DNA of 64,000 nt from positions 806,001 through 870,000 of the forward strand of contig NZ_JAKCPW010000001.1 in assembly GCF_021440085.1 (NCBI RefSeq). The letters are read 5' to 3'. Positions 44,003 to 52,612 of this stretch are shown here, in pieces. The stretch is from Dyadobacter sp. CY261 (GTDB lineage Bacteria; Bacteroidota; Bacteroidia; Cytophagales; Spirosomataceae). The notes under the pieces are model-generated. The model did not search any database. It had not been told where the DNA came from and was given only the letters and a program-made list of their open reading frames with translations. Position 1 is the stretch's first letter. The number at the start of each line of letters is the position of its first letter. Made by a program: the position numbers and the translations under genes.

Positions 44003-44440
44003 ATGAAAGAGCTATTTGAAATCAGGATTGTAAAAACGGAGCTTGAAATTGCCCAATGCTGGGATGTGGCTCTTTTGCTGAGGCCGCATCTGGAAAAAGA
44101 AAAGTGGGTGCCGATGATCATGGAAATGATGCAGAATGAAAAATTCTTTATCGCAGGTGTATTCGATCATGGCCGGTTTGTAGCCTTTGCAGGTTGCCGG
44201 TTTATGACGTCGTTGCATACCGGAAACATTATTTACGTCGATGACCTTTGCACGCTGGACGAGTACCGCGGAAAAGGGCTGGCATCCAGGTTGCTGGAAC
44301 ACGTCAGGGAAATTGCGAAACTGAATAACCAGGACGCGCTGGTGCTCGACACGGATTTTACGAATAACACGGCCCAGAAAGTGTATCTGAAAAGCGGCTT
44401 TAAGCTGGCTGCGCTGCATTTGGCAAGTGCACTGAAATGA
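44003..44440 (+). CDS. GNAT family N-acetyltransferase
   Basis: 145 aa. The acetyl-CoA-binding motif A is CTLDEYRGKGLASRLLEHVR (R/QxxGxG/A as RGKGLA). Strand 4 precedes it in GNIIYVDDLC, and the C-terminal NNTAQKVYLKSGFK is the usual motif B. The acceptor is not predictable. It has its own promoter and appears to be an independent gene lying between the MocR gene and the hisD-like gene. Confidence 0.88.
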   Translation: MKELFEIRIVKTELEIAQCWDVALLLRPHLEKEKWVPMIMEMMQNEKFFIAGVFDHGRFVAFAGCRFMTSLHTGNIIYVDDLCTLDEYRGKGLASRLLEHVREIAKLNNQDALVLDTDFTNNTAQKVYLKSGFKLAALHLASALK

Positions 44441-44467
44441 GCCGCTGACAATGCCGGTGGCTGGTGT

Positions 44468-44533
44468 TGAAAGATTGTATCAGAAACCGCTATAATAGTA
44501 ATTGCACTTGGGTGTTACGGACTTGTATTTTTG
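44468..44533 (+). promoter_or_regulatory. hisD-like promoter with shared regulon element (copy 5)
   Basis: Left part TGAAAGATTGTATCAG at 44468-44483, ATAGTAA at 44495 (one mismatch to AAAGTA), and -7 box TATTTTTG at 44526-44533, 48 bp after the TATC core. The ATG is at 44563. This ties the distant dehydrogenase gene to the regulon. Confidence 0.75.
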
Positions 44534-44562
44534 GAATACCAAAATTTAACAGGTTTACATTC

Positions 44563-45855
44563 ATGGCAACAATTATAAAACCGGGCAAAAGCGCCGCCGA
44601 ACAGCAGGAGGCCGACGAAAAAGTAAAGGCCGTTGTGAGCGAAGTCATCAAGGACATTGAATTGAATGGCGACGAGGCTGTCCGGAAATACTCCGAAAAA
44701 TTCGACAACTGGTCGCCCGAATCGTTCCGGTTAAGCGCGGAACAGATCGGGGAGATCATCGCTGGCGTTCCGCAACAAGTCATCGACGACATCGCTTTTG
44801 CCCAAAAGCAAATCCGCTTTTTTGCGCAAAAGCAGCGCGAGTCGATCCGGGACATCGAAGTGGAAACCATTCCGGGCGTGATTTTAGGACACAAGAATAT
44901 CCCGGTCAACAGCGCGGGTTGTTACATTCCCGGCGGGCGGTATCCGATGGTGGCGTCGGCGCATATGAGCATTCTGACGGCCAAAGTGGCCGGTGTGAAG
45001 CGCGTGATCGGATGTACGCCGCCGATCAAAGGCCAAATGCCCGCTGCTACCATTGCAGCGATGCATATGGCCGGGGCAGATGAAATTTATCTGCTCGGGG
45101 GAATGCAGGCGATGGTGGCCATGGCATTGGGTACCGAAACGATCGAACCGGTGGATATGATCGTCGGCCCCGGTAATGCCTATGTGGCCGAGGCAAAACG
45201 GCAATTGTACGGCAGGGTCGGCATCGACCTGTTTGCAGGACCCACGGAAATCCTGGTCATCGCCGACGAGACCGCCGATGCCGAAATGGTGGCTTGCGAC
45301 CTGCTGGGCCAGGCCGAACACGGGCCAACTTCGCCGGGCGCATTGATCACGACATCTGAAAAGCTGGCTTATGAAACGCTGGTGGAAATCGAAAGGCAGC
45401 TCGAAACACTGCCTACCGCCGACATTGCCGGCATTGCCTGGCGGGATAATGGTTCGATCATCCTGGTAGAGGACGAGGAAGAGGCCCTTGTGGAGGCAGA
45501 CAAGCTCGCATACGAGCACGTGGAGGTGCTTACGCGCGATCCCGATTATTTTCTCCAGAACATGACCAACTACGGGGCATTATTTCTCGGCCCTGAAACC
45601 AATGTGGCATATGGTGACAAGGTGATCGGTACCAACCATACGCTTCCGACCCACGGAGCTGCACGGTATACCGGCGGCTTGTGGGTCGGGAAGTTTCTGA
45701 AAAACTGTACTTATCAGCGCTGCACGCCGGAAGCGAGCGTCATTATCGGTGAATACGGCATGCGTTTGTGCGAAATAGAGGGATTTATGGGGCACAAAGA
45801 GCAGGCGGCGTTGCGGGTAAGACGCTACAAGAACGCCGCTACTCCGCAAGTTTGA
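44563..45855 (+). CDS. HisD-family NAD-dependent alcohol dehydrogenase (HpsN-like), catabolic
   Basis: 430 aa. Zinc ligands of histidinol dehydrogenase are kept: Gln and His in [13 protein letters not shown], Asp in [16 protein letters not shown] and the C-terminal His in [10 protein letters not shown]. The catalytic Glu-His is in LAYEHVEVL. Family members oxidise an alcohol in two steps to a carboxylate. The segment [20 protein letters not shown] is unlike biosynthetic HisD and resembles sulfopropanediol dehydrogenase HpsN and relatives. No other his gene is nearby and it carries the catabolic regulon promoter, so I infer a catabolic substrate. Its 3' end overlaps the convergent GH127 gene by 17 bp. 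Confidence 0.88.
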   Translation: MATIIKPGKSAAEQQEADEKVKAVVSEVIKDIELNGDEAVRKYSEKFDNWSPESFRLSAEQIGEIIAGVPQQVIDDIAFAQKQIRFFAQKQRESIRDIEVETIPGVILGHKNIPVNSAGCYIPGGRYPMVASAHMSILTAKVAGVKRVIGCTPPIKGQMPAATIAAMHMAGADEIYLLGGMQAMVAMALGTETIEPVDMIVGPGNAYVAEAKRQLYGRVGIDLFAGPTEILVIADETADAEMVACDLLGQAEHGPTSPGALITTSEKLAYETLVEIERQLETLPTADIAGIAWRDNGSIILVEDEEEALVEADKLAYEHVEVLTRDPDYFLQNMTNYGALFLGPETNVAYGDKVIGTNHTLPTHGAARYTGGLWVGKFLKNCTYQRCTPEASVIIGEYGMRLCEIEGFMGHKEQAALRVRRYKNAATPQV

Positions 45856-47806
45856 CGTTTTTGATCTTCATCGGCAGCCAAACCTGCATCGGGCTCCGTT
45901 CGCGGTTCGCCCAGGTGTAATAGGGGATAGCCGTGACCGTCTGTGGTTCTGTTCTAACATTCAGCCCATCCGGCGCGGCTTTCACCACTTGCAGGTTGGC
46001 CTGAATAGCTACTACTTGCTCGCTCAGCACCTGGCTTGTTTTGGTTGTGAACGAAGCATTCGCGGGAACGAGCAGGTTCCATACCTCACCCGCATTATCG
46101 GTGCCTTCTACACAATAGACAATAGGCCCGCGTTGCAACGCAATGCGATCTTCATCCGCCTTGACTTGCTTACGGGCCTTGATCTGACGTATTTCCATGG
46201 GTAGTTTCACTTCAATTTCATCGCCATTCTGCCAGGTGCGATCGATGACGGCGTAACCTTTATCAGTCTGATAGGTAACCGGTTTGCCGTTTAGTAGTAT
46301 TTCAATTTTCGCACTGGCATTGGCCGCGAAGTTGTACAACCCTCCCGGGACAGGCGTATCGGTCACCCAGCCGGGAATACGGACATTCAAAGCGTATTTT
46401 ACCTTTTGCGCTGGCGTTACTTTAATTTTTACATTCCCGTCCCAGGGATAATTGGTCTCCATTTTCAGCGGCACCGCGGTTTTCCCCATCTGGAAACGGG
46501 TATTGCTGCTTACAAAAAGGTTAACCCAGACCTTATTCTCCGATTTTCCATAAATGTAATCCCCGACCGACGCTACCAGCCTCGCAATATTGGAAGGGCA
46601 ACAAGCCGTCCCGAACCATGCGCTGCGGGCATTGTTACCGGTTGATGAAAGCGGGTTTCCGTAGAAAAACCGGTCGCCGCTGAGGCTTAGGCCGTCGAGC
46701 GCACCGTTGTAAAGGCTGCGTTCGAGGACATCGATATACTTGGCGTCTCCGGTGAGCGCATTCATCCGCTGGTTCCAGAATACCATACCTACCGAGGCGC
46801 AGGTTTCGCTGTATGCATTGCCATTGGGCAGGTCGTAATCATCGGTGAAGCCTTCATTATGGCCTGATGAACCGATTCCGCCGGTGAGATACATATTTCG
46901 GTACACCACATCTTCCCAAACGGCCGTCATCGCATTCAGGTACCCGGGGTCCTGCGTCACGGAGGCGACGTCCGCCGCGCCGGTGTACTGGTACATCGCC
47001 CGCACGGCGTGGCCGGTGATTTCTTTCTGCTGTTTCACGGGTACATCGTCCTGGCAGTATTTGGGATCCTTCCATTCGTCCCAGATCTTGCCTTTGCCGT
47101 AACCGTGGCCTCGTTGTTCGAGGAACCAGTCGGCCAGTTTCAGATAGCGGTCCTCTTTGGTTTGGTGATACAATTTCATCAAAGCCAGCTCGATTTCCTG
47201 GTGGCCCGATACCCACGGACGGTTCGCGACGCGGAAAGTGGAATCGATGTGATCGGCGAGGCGAATGGCCACATCCAGGAATTTACGTTTGCCGGTGGTG
47301 TTGTAATAGGCAACCGCCGCTTCGATCAAATGTCCGGCGCAGTAATCCTCGTGCCTTTCCATGTCGGTCCAGCGCTGGTTGAGGTCAGTCAAAGTGTAAT
47401 AGGTGTTCAAATATCCGTCCGGAAGCTGCGCGGCGGCGATCTTGTCTATCCATTCGTCGGCTTTCTTTTCCAATGCGGCATCGGGGCGGTTTTTGAGCGA
47501 GTAGGCCATGGCTTCAATGGCTTTATACACGTCACTGTCGTCGTAGTAAATGCCCTCGTGTTTTTCACCCTGCTTGCGGGCTACCTTCTCGAAATTCCGG
47601 ATGCGGCCCGATTTTTCTTCCGTTTGGATAATGCACGCATTGAGCGTCGCCGTAGCGACCTTTTCCTGTTTGGGTTTCCAGAAATGATCGGTAATGGTCA
47701 CTTCCGAAAATCGGACGGGCTGAATGCGCTGCTGGGCTTGCGTCGGCATTCCCTGAAAACACCACGCTAGCGCGGCGATCACATATATTTTGGCGGTTAG
47801 CTGCAT
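45839..47806 (-). CDS. GH127-type beta-L-arabinofuranosidase (DUF1680)
   Basis: 655 aa with a signal peptide (residues 1-25). The (alpha/alpha)6 barrel has [19 protein letters not shown] and [20 protein letters not shown]. The GH127 zinc/thiolate site is visible: Glu334 and Cys336 in [10 protein letters not shown], and Cys402-Cys403 in [11 protein letters not shown], of which the first of the pair is the nucleophile in the characterised enzyme. A C-terminal beta-sandwich follows ([17 protein letters not shown]). It should remove beta-L-arabinofuranosyl residues. It is the last gene of the minus-strand polysaccharide locus. Confidence 0.92.
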   Translation of the reverse strand: MQLTAKIYVIAALAWCFQGMPTQAQQRIQPVRFSEVTITDHFWKPKQEKVATATLNACIIQTEEKSGRIRNFEKVARKQGEKHEGIYYDDSDVYKAIEAMAYSLKNRPDAALEKKADEWIDKIAAAQLPDGYLNTYYTLTDLNQRWTDMERHEDYCAGHLIEAAVAYYNTTGKRKFLDVAIRLADHIDSTFRVANRPWVSGHQEIELALMKLYHQTKEDRYLKLADWFLEQRGHGYGKGKIWDEWKDPKYCQDDVPVKQQKEITGHAVRAMYQYTGAADVASVTQDPGYLNAMTAVWEDVVYRNMYLTGGIGSSGHNEGFTDDYDLPNGNAYSETCASVGMVFWNQRMNALTGDAKYIDVLERSLYNGALDGLSLSGDRFFYGNPLSSTGNNARSAWFGTACCPSNIARLVASVGDYIYGKSENKVWVNLFVSSNTRFQMGKTAVPLKMETNYPWDGNVKIKVTPAQKVKYALNVRIPGWVTDTPVPGGLYNFAANASAKIEILLNGKPVTYQTDKGYAVIDRTWQNGDEIEVKLPMEIRQIKARKQVKADEDRIALQRGPIVYCVEGTDNAGEVWNLLVPANASFTTKTSQVLSEQVVAIQANLQVVKAAPDGLNVRTEPQTVTAIPYYTWANRERSPMQVWLPMKIKNVKLAE

Positions 47807-47832
47807 GTTAAGTTCTGTTTTAATCTAAAATC

Positions 47833-49845
47833 TTACTTCTTCTTATGGATAACCGGGAATTGAGAAATGCGCAGATTGGTGCATCCGTAAGGGATCAGCA
47901 CAATATCTTCTTCCTTGTCTTCGGTTTCAAGCTGGTAGGTCAGGCTGTATGGGATCGGGCCGGCCATTTCATTATACAATCCCCAGGAAGGAATGCGCCG
48001 GGCTTTGGTTTTGATCTGTAACGGCGAGTTCTCAGGATTCCAGGGATAATTCGAGACCGGTTTTACTGCTTCCCATTTGTATTGCTCTTCCAGTTTGTTA
48101 TCCGGTGTTTGTATCAAACCATAATTCCATGGTGTGGTCGGGCGTAATTCGGTGTAGGACGAGCCATAGTCGATCGGATCTTTCTCGTTTTTAACGAGTT
48201 TGGAAGTCTCACCCACTTTCAATGCATAGGTAATTGGCCCGCGCTCAACAGAAATCGAGTTTTCGACCCAGGTGTTTTTGAAAATATGCATGGGCAATGC
48301 AAGTTCCACCACATCTCCCTTTTCCCATTCCCGAGTCAGTTTCACGATCTGGTCGCCTTCCGGTTCCAGCCAAAGTTTACCGTTCACCTTAACAGTGCCT
48401 TTTTTACACCAGGCCGGTATTCTCAAATGGAATGGGAATACTGTTTTCGCAGATGGGATTATGGTGAATTTGATGGTTTCTTCAAAGGGATAGGAGGTTT
48501 CTTCTTTTACGGCCACATTCACTCCGCCAGCGAGTTTGATATTGGCTTCGCTGGCTGAATAGGTTAATGCGGCGATGCCCTTATCGGCAGTGGCGTACCA
48601 GAGGTTTTGTACAAACTTCGGCCAGCCCTGGTGCATATTGGAAGTACAGCAGGGATAGCCGGTGAGCAAGCCCATACAAACGTCCGTGCCGCCGTGGTTT
48701 ACGTCGAAGTTGCGGTGGTGGCGGGTCATCATCACCTGGTTGGCCTGCTGGAAATACTGGCGGGTCATGAAATCGTCGGAAGCTTGTGTCGGCAATGCAT
48801 TGAACGTGATTTTTTCGAGCATATCGGCATAGCTTACATCGCCGGTGATTTCGAGAATGCTTTCGAGAGAGAACATCATTTCAACAGCCGAACAGAGCTC
48901 TGAGCCCTGGGTAGGATCGTTGCCGTGCAGCGCTTCGTCACCGCCGTAGAGCCCATGTGCCATGCCATTGAATTTACGGATGTCGGCGAAGCCTTTTTTG
49001 GTGGCGTCGAGGTATTTCTGCTCGGGATGGTGCTGAAAGTAGATCAGCGGGGCCTTAATGCCCTGCGCGAGGTTCACGCAGTGAATGCTGCCGCGGGTCG
49101 AGAGCAGGTCGGTATTGAGGAATGCATTGGTATAATCGAATGTCTGCAAGTGGATGAGGTTGCCCAGGTCGAGCAGGAATTTGTCGCCGGTGATATTGTA
49201 GAGCCAGTACACGACGGCCAGGTTATCGGCACCGCGGTACCTTGCCCAGAAAGTCCAGTTATCGAGCGGTTTCGACGGGAGTTCTTTCAGCTGGTATTTG
49301 AAGTAATTGGTCATTAACGTCACAACCCGCTGGTCGCCGGTGGCCGAGTAATATTGTTTTAATATTTTGAGCATCACCATTTTAGGCCACCAGTCGCGGC
49401 TGTTGTCGCGTTGGACACCCGGTTCGCGGCCGTAGTCTTTCGAAGGGCCGAAATAGCCGTCGGGTTGCTGGCTGCTGAGGGCCCATTCCACCCAGGGTTT
49501 GGTTTTAGCGATGAGCTCCTTGTCGTCGAGGATATAAGCAAGTGGGAGCAGGCCGTCGATCCAGTAGGGGCCGCGTTCCCATTGGTCGCCGTCGCCGCCC
49601 AGCCAGCCATTACGTTTGCCCATTACGAGCGGGTATAGCTCGTCGAGCTTGCCGGTGGAGCCGTTTTTCTGGCGAACGAGCATTTCTTTGAGCCATCCCT
49701 GCGGTTTGATGGCGCCTAACGGGAGCTCGCTGTACGGGTTGGAGCGGAGTGGGGCTTTGCTGGGGGTGTAGGTTGCTTCCTTGCCGGGTTGCGCATTGGC
49801 CTGGAAGCAAAGGGTTAGGGAAAGGGAGAATAGGAGTTTTTTCAT
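47833..49845 (-). CDS. DUF1680 / GH127-clan glycoside hydrolase
   Basis: 670 aa with a signal peptide (residues 1-18). It is more distant from characterised GH127 than its neighbour but keeps the metal-thiolate arrangement: Glu316/Cys318 in QGSELCSAVEM and Cys399-Cys400 in GYPCCTSNMHQGW. The N-terminal LPLGAIKPQGWLKEMLVRQK is characteristic of this subfamily, and the end is a beta-sandwich (HLRIPAWCKKG, SVERGPITYALK). Likely another arabinofuranosidase or a related GH146/GH127-clan activity acting on the same glycan. It starts 26 bp before the first GH127. Confidence 0.88.
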   Translation of the reverse strand: MKKLLFSLSLTLCFQANAQPGKEATYTPSKAPLRSNPYSELPLGAIKPQGWLKEMLVRQKNGSTGKLDELYPLVMGKRNGWLGGDGDQWERGPYWIDGLLPLAYILDDKELIAKTKPWVEWALSSQQPDGYFGPSKDYGREPGVQRDNSRDWWPKMVMLKILKQYYSATGDQRVVTLMTNYFKYQLKELPSKPLDNWTFWARYRGADNLAVVYWLYNITGDKFLLDLGNLIHLQTFDYTNAFLNTDLLSTRGSIHCVNLAQGIKAPLIYFQHHPEQKYLDATKKGFADIRKFNGMAHGLYGGDEALHGNDPTQGSELCSAVEMMFSLESILEITGDVSYADMLEKITFNALPTQASDDFMTRQYFQQANQVMMTRHHRNFDVNHGGTDVCMGLLTGYPCCTSNMHQGWPKFVQNLWYATADKGIAALTYSASEANIKLAGGVNVAVKEETSYPFEETIKFTIIPSAKTVFPFHLRIPAWCKKGTVKVNGKLWLEPEGDQIVKLTREWEKGDVVELALPMHIFKNTWVENSISVERGPITYALKVGETSKLVKNEKDPIDYGSSYTELRPTTPWNYGLIQTPDNKLEEQYKWEAVKPVSNYPWNPENSPLQIKTKARRIPSWGLYNEMAGPIPYSLTYQLETEDKEEDIVLIPYGCTNLRISQFPVIHKKK

Positions 49846-49913
49846 CTAACGGTTTTAGTTTTTTTTTAGCTACGAAGGCACCGCGGCGGCGGGCCGCTAA
49901 TTAACACGAATTA

Positions 49914-51512
49914 TTAAATGGAGATAGTTAGTTTCCGGATCTCAGCCGAAGAGGCCCGCTCGATACCGTCAACCAATATGCGTAATCCAACACCTTTGCC
50001 GTATTTTTTGCCGGTTTTATCGTAAAGGACGGTGATGGTTTTGCCGTGGTAGGATACGTTGTCGAGGCAGAAGTAGTCCCAGGTGTTATCGGGGATTAGG
50101 GGGTTGATCACCAGTTGATTGCTATTCTGGGGTCTGATACCGATCAGACCGGAAATGATATGGTCGGCAAAGGCGGAGTGGTTGTAGTCTTTGCCGCGCT
50201 CGCGACCGCCTTTGCTTTTGGACCAGGTGCCGTTTTCCATGGTCGAGAGGCGGGTCCTGGATATCCAGTCACCGGTGTAGGGATTGAGGTTTTCGTCGAT
50301 CCAGGGTACGAGCCGGCCGTCTTCGCGGATGCGCTGTTGCGAACGGCTGTAAGTGGTCAGTAGATTCCAGAAGTCAGTTTTGGTCATAATTTGCTGTTTA
50401 TAGTTGTTGAGCAGGTTGGCCAGGGATGTCAGGGTAATTGTGGTGGAAAACGGCCAACTCGGGCCGTTCCATTGGCATTCGTGCCCTTCGTAGGCAATGC
50501 GGAAGCCGGAATGCCGCTGCTCGGTGGTGGTAGGGCCATAGGGAGCCCGGAAGCCCTGCGGGTCGGTGAGCTGGGCCCAGGCGATGGCGTGCTTTTCGTC
50601 GGGAATGGAAAAATACCAGGGTGTGAAACCGTGCAGCTCGCGGACGTCGGCTTTCCTAAGTTTCGGCAAGCCGCGGGGTATTACCTTGAAAAACTTCGCC
50701 TCATTGTCCCAAAGCCGCGTGAGGATCTGGTTCCTGATGTAAGCTGCTTTTTTGTTGAATTCGGTTTCGATACCGGCGCTCTTCGCCATTCGGCCCATGT
50801 CGGCGATGGCTTTCGCATTGCCGTACATATAGCTGTTGATGGTGGCGCGGTAGCCCTCGTCTTTCTGCCCATAGGCACCGGACACCGAAATTTCCATGCC
50901 GTCGCGGTTGTCGGTTTGCCAAAACATACCGGTCGAATCCAACCGCATTTTTTCCCATTCGCGGTAGTCGTTCACGAGGTCGGGGAGGAGGTTTACCAGG
51001 AATGCGGTGTCGGGATGCACCTGCGTGAATGCGCGGATGGCGTCTGCCGCCCAGGACGAATAGGCGCGCGGACTGGCGCCACCCCGGAACCAGAACCGGG
51101 CATATTGTTTCAAATAGCTGGTATCGCGCAGCCAGCGGCCTTCGTAAAAATGGTGGCCCGCCGGGCAGTTGATCGAGTTGTATTTACCCGCCCAGGAAAC
51201 ATCCGGCAAAAACTCGGTAACAATGTAGCCCGCCGGAGTCTGTTTCAAATGTTTCCGGTAAGTCCACCAGCGGAAATAGTAGGTCTGTTCAAGCTGTTTG
51301 TCGGGACATTCGAAGAGCGGGATGTTTTTGGATAAAAAATTCCAGGCTTTTTCATTTGGAATGAGTTGTTTGTAAATCTCCTCATCCGCTTCGTTGAATG
51401 CCACGATATAAGGTTTGAACTGGTCGGGTTGCAGTATCGACCTTTGCCCGCTGGCATTGCCTGCGCAAAAGCCTGTTGCGACTACCAGCATGCAGATTAT
51501 TCTTGCTATCAT
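49914..51512 (-). CDS. MGH1-like (GH63-clan) glycoside hydrolase
   Basis: 532 aa with a signal peptide (MIARIICMLVVATGFCAGNA). The helical toroid carries family motifs: YYFRWWTYRKHLKQTPAGYI, WLRDTSYLKQYARFWFRGG, GMEISVSGAYGQKDEGYRAT, LHGFTPWYFSIPDEKHA and ECQWNGPSWPFSTTITLTSL. The Asp in WLRD and the Glu of the C-terminal part are plausible acid/base residues. Such enzymes trim alpha-linked mono- or disaccharides from glycans. It lies 13 bp after the GH43-like gene, within the same operon. Confidence 0.82.
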   Translation of the reverse strand: MIARIICMLVVATGFCAGNASGQRSILQPDQFKPYIVAFNEADEEIYKQLIPNEKAWNFLSKNIPLFECPDKQLEQTYYFRWWTYRKHLKQTPAGYIVTEFLPDVSWAGKYNSINCPAGHHFYEGRWLRDTSYLKQYARFWFRGGASPRAYSSWAADAIRAFTQVHPDTAFLVNLLPDLVNDYREWEKMRLDSTGMFWQTDNRDGMEISVSGAYGQKDEGYRATINSYMYGNAKAIADMGRMAKSAGIETEFNKKAAYIRNQILTRLWDNEAKFFKVIPRGLPKLRKADVRELHGFTPWYFSIPDEKHAIAWAQLTDPQGFRAPYGPTTTEQRHSGFRIAYEGHECQWNGPSWPFSTTITLTSLANLLNNYKQQIMTKTDFWNLLTTYSRSQQRIREDGRLVPWIDENLNPYTGDWISRTRLSTMENGTWSKSKGGRERGKDYNHSAFADHIISGLIGIRPQNSNQLVINPLIPDNTWDYFCLDNVSYHGKTITVLYDKTGKKYGKGVGLRILVDGIERASSAEIRKLTISI

Positions 51513-51525
51513 ATTTAAAACTAAC

Positions 51526-52509
51526 CTATTTGCCTGGCTTTTTTGCCCGCAGGTCTTTTGAAGTGGCTACGGCGATGACGCGGCCCTGGTCGCCCACCGC
51601 ATTGTAGAAATGGTAGACCACGCCGTTCCATTTGATCACCCAGGGCTTATGGGCGTAGGTTTTGTCGTAGGGTTCGCTGGGGGCAATCAGGTCGGCACCG
51701 TCCCAGTCGGTCCAGTTGAGCAAGTCGTAGGAGCAGGCGAATCGCTCGAAAGCACCCGGTTTCCAGAATGCACCGAAATAGAACATCACATACACGTCCC
51801 CGATTTTAGCGATCTGCGCGTCGCCGCAAATGCCCGTGTTGCGGGTGATCAGCGGCCTGTCGCCTTGCCGCTTCCAGTGCTCCATATCGTCGGAAACGGC
51901 CATAGCAATGCTTTCAAAACCGTTGCCTTTCGCGTCCTTCTTTTCACCTTTAGCATTGTAATACATCACAAACGGATGCCCGGTTTTGTGGGCTTGGTCA
52001 CGGATGATCAGGCTTTTGTAGATCGTTTGGTCGTCGTACCAGCGCGCATCTTTGTCTACGGCAGAAAGCACCGGCGCGGGTAACCGGTTCGCTTCCGTCG
52101 ATTTTGTCAGATCGCCGCTGTTGGCGATGCCGATCCCCAGCCGCCCGGCTTCGTAGCCTTTTTCGGAGCCGCCGAGGTAGGAGAGCCAGTATTTGTTCCC
52201 GAACTTCTCTGCCTCGTAAGAGCCGCCCCATTCCGTATCGATCAATGCCCCATAACCCGCTTTTTGGGTGGCATCCCAGGTATTTTCGGTGAATGACATG
52301 ATCTTGCCCAGATGCGTCCATTGGAGTAGGTTGTCGCTTTTGGCCAGCCAGGTTTCGTAGCCCTTGCCGTCGAAGATGATGTAAGTCATGTACCAAGCGC
52401 CGTTTTGACGGAACACCGTCGGGCTATCGACCATCCGGCCGCTGTCGGGCTGGGGAATGACCACGCCGTATTTATAGGGTGTTTTGACTTCTTCGAATAG
52501 GTCTTGCAT
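51526..52509 (-). CDS. GH43-like five-bladed propeller glycosidase, separated from its signal peptide by a stop codon
   Basis: 327 aa from the internal ATG. Propeller motifs: MVDSPTVFRQNGAWYMTYII, WLAKSDNLLQWTHLGKIM, GDAQIAKIGDVYVMFYFGAF and YAHKPWVIKWNGVVYHFYNA, typical of GH43/GH117-like enzymes acting on arabinose or xylose units. As read here it has no signal peptide. Immediately upstream and in the same frame, a 31-codon signal-peptide sequence ends in TAG (52513-52515), two codons before this ATG. The original gene almost certainly ran from 52608. With the stop in place the product would stay in the cytoplasm, unlike every other enzyme of the locus. Confidence 0.8.
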   Translation of the reverse strand: MQDLFEEVKTPYKYGVVIPQPDSGRMVDSPTVFRQNGAWYMTYIIFDGKGYETWLAKSDNLLQWTHLGKIMSFTENTWDATQKAGYGALIDTEWGGSYEAEKFGNKYWLSYLGGSEKGYEAGRLGIGIANSGDLTKSTEANRLPAPVLSAVDKDARWYDDQTIYKSLIIRDQAHKTGHPFVMYYNAKGEKKDAKGNGFESIAMAVSDDMEHWKRQGDRPLITRNTGICGDAQIAKIGDVYVMFYFGAFWKPGAFERFACSYDLLNWTDWDGADLIAPSEPYDKTYAHKPWVIKWNGVVYHFYNAVGDQGRVIAVATSKDLRAKKPGK

Positions 52510-52512
52510 GAC

Positions 52513-52608
52513 CTATTGCGGGACTTTGGCCGGAACCTTACCGGCGGGCTGCGCAAAGCCCAGGCCCGCGGTCATTAACCAAACATAACCAATCAGCAAT
52601 TGCTTCAT
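52513..52608 (-). pseudogene. Orphan signal-peptide segment of the GH43-like gene, ending in in-frame TAG
   Basis: Starting at ATG 52608, four bases after the SusD stop, it encodes MKQLLIGYVWLMTAGLGFAQ plus 11 residues, then TAG. The reading frame continues directly into the GH43-like gene. This points to a nonsense mutation, a sequencing error, or readthrough. Confidence 0.75.
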
Positions 52609-52612
52609 ATTC

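Noticed and set aside
44563..45855. Annotation as biosynthetic histidinol dehydrogenase hisD
   Set aside because: No other histidine genes nearby, a different substrate-pocket segment and membership in the catabolic regulon argue against it.
50391..51335. Plus-strand open frame of 314 codons opposite the MGH1-like gene
   Set aside because: Antisense shadow; no recognisable domain and no start context.
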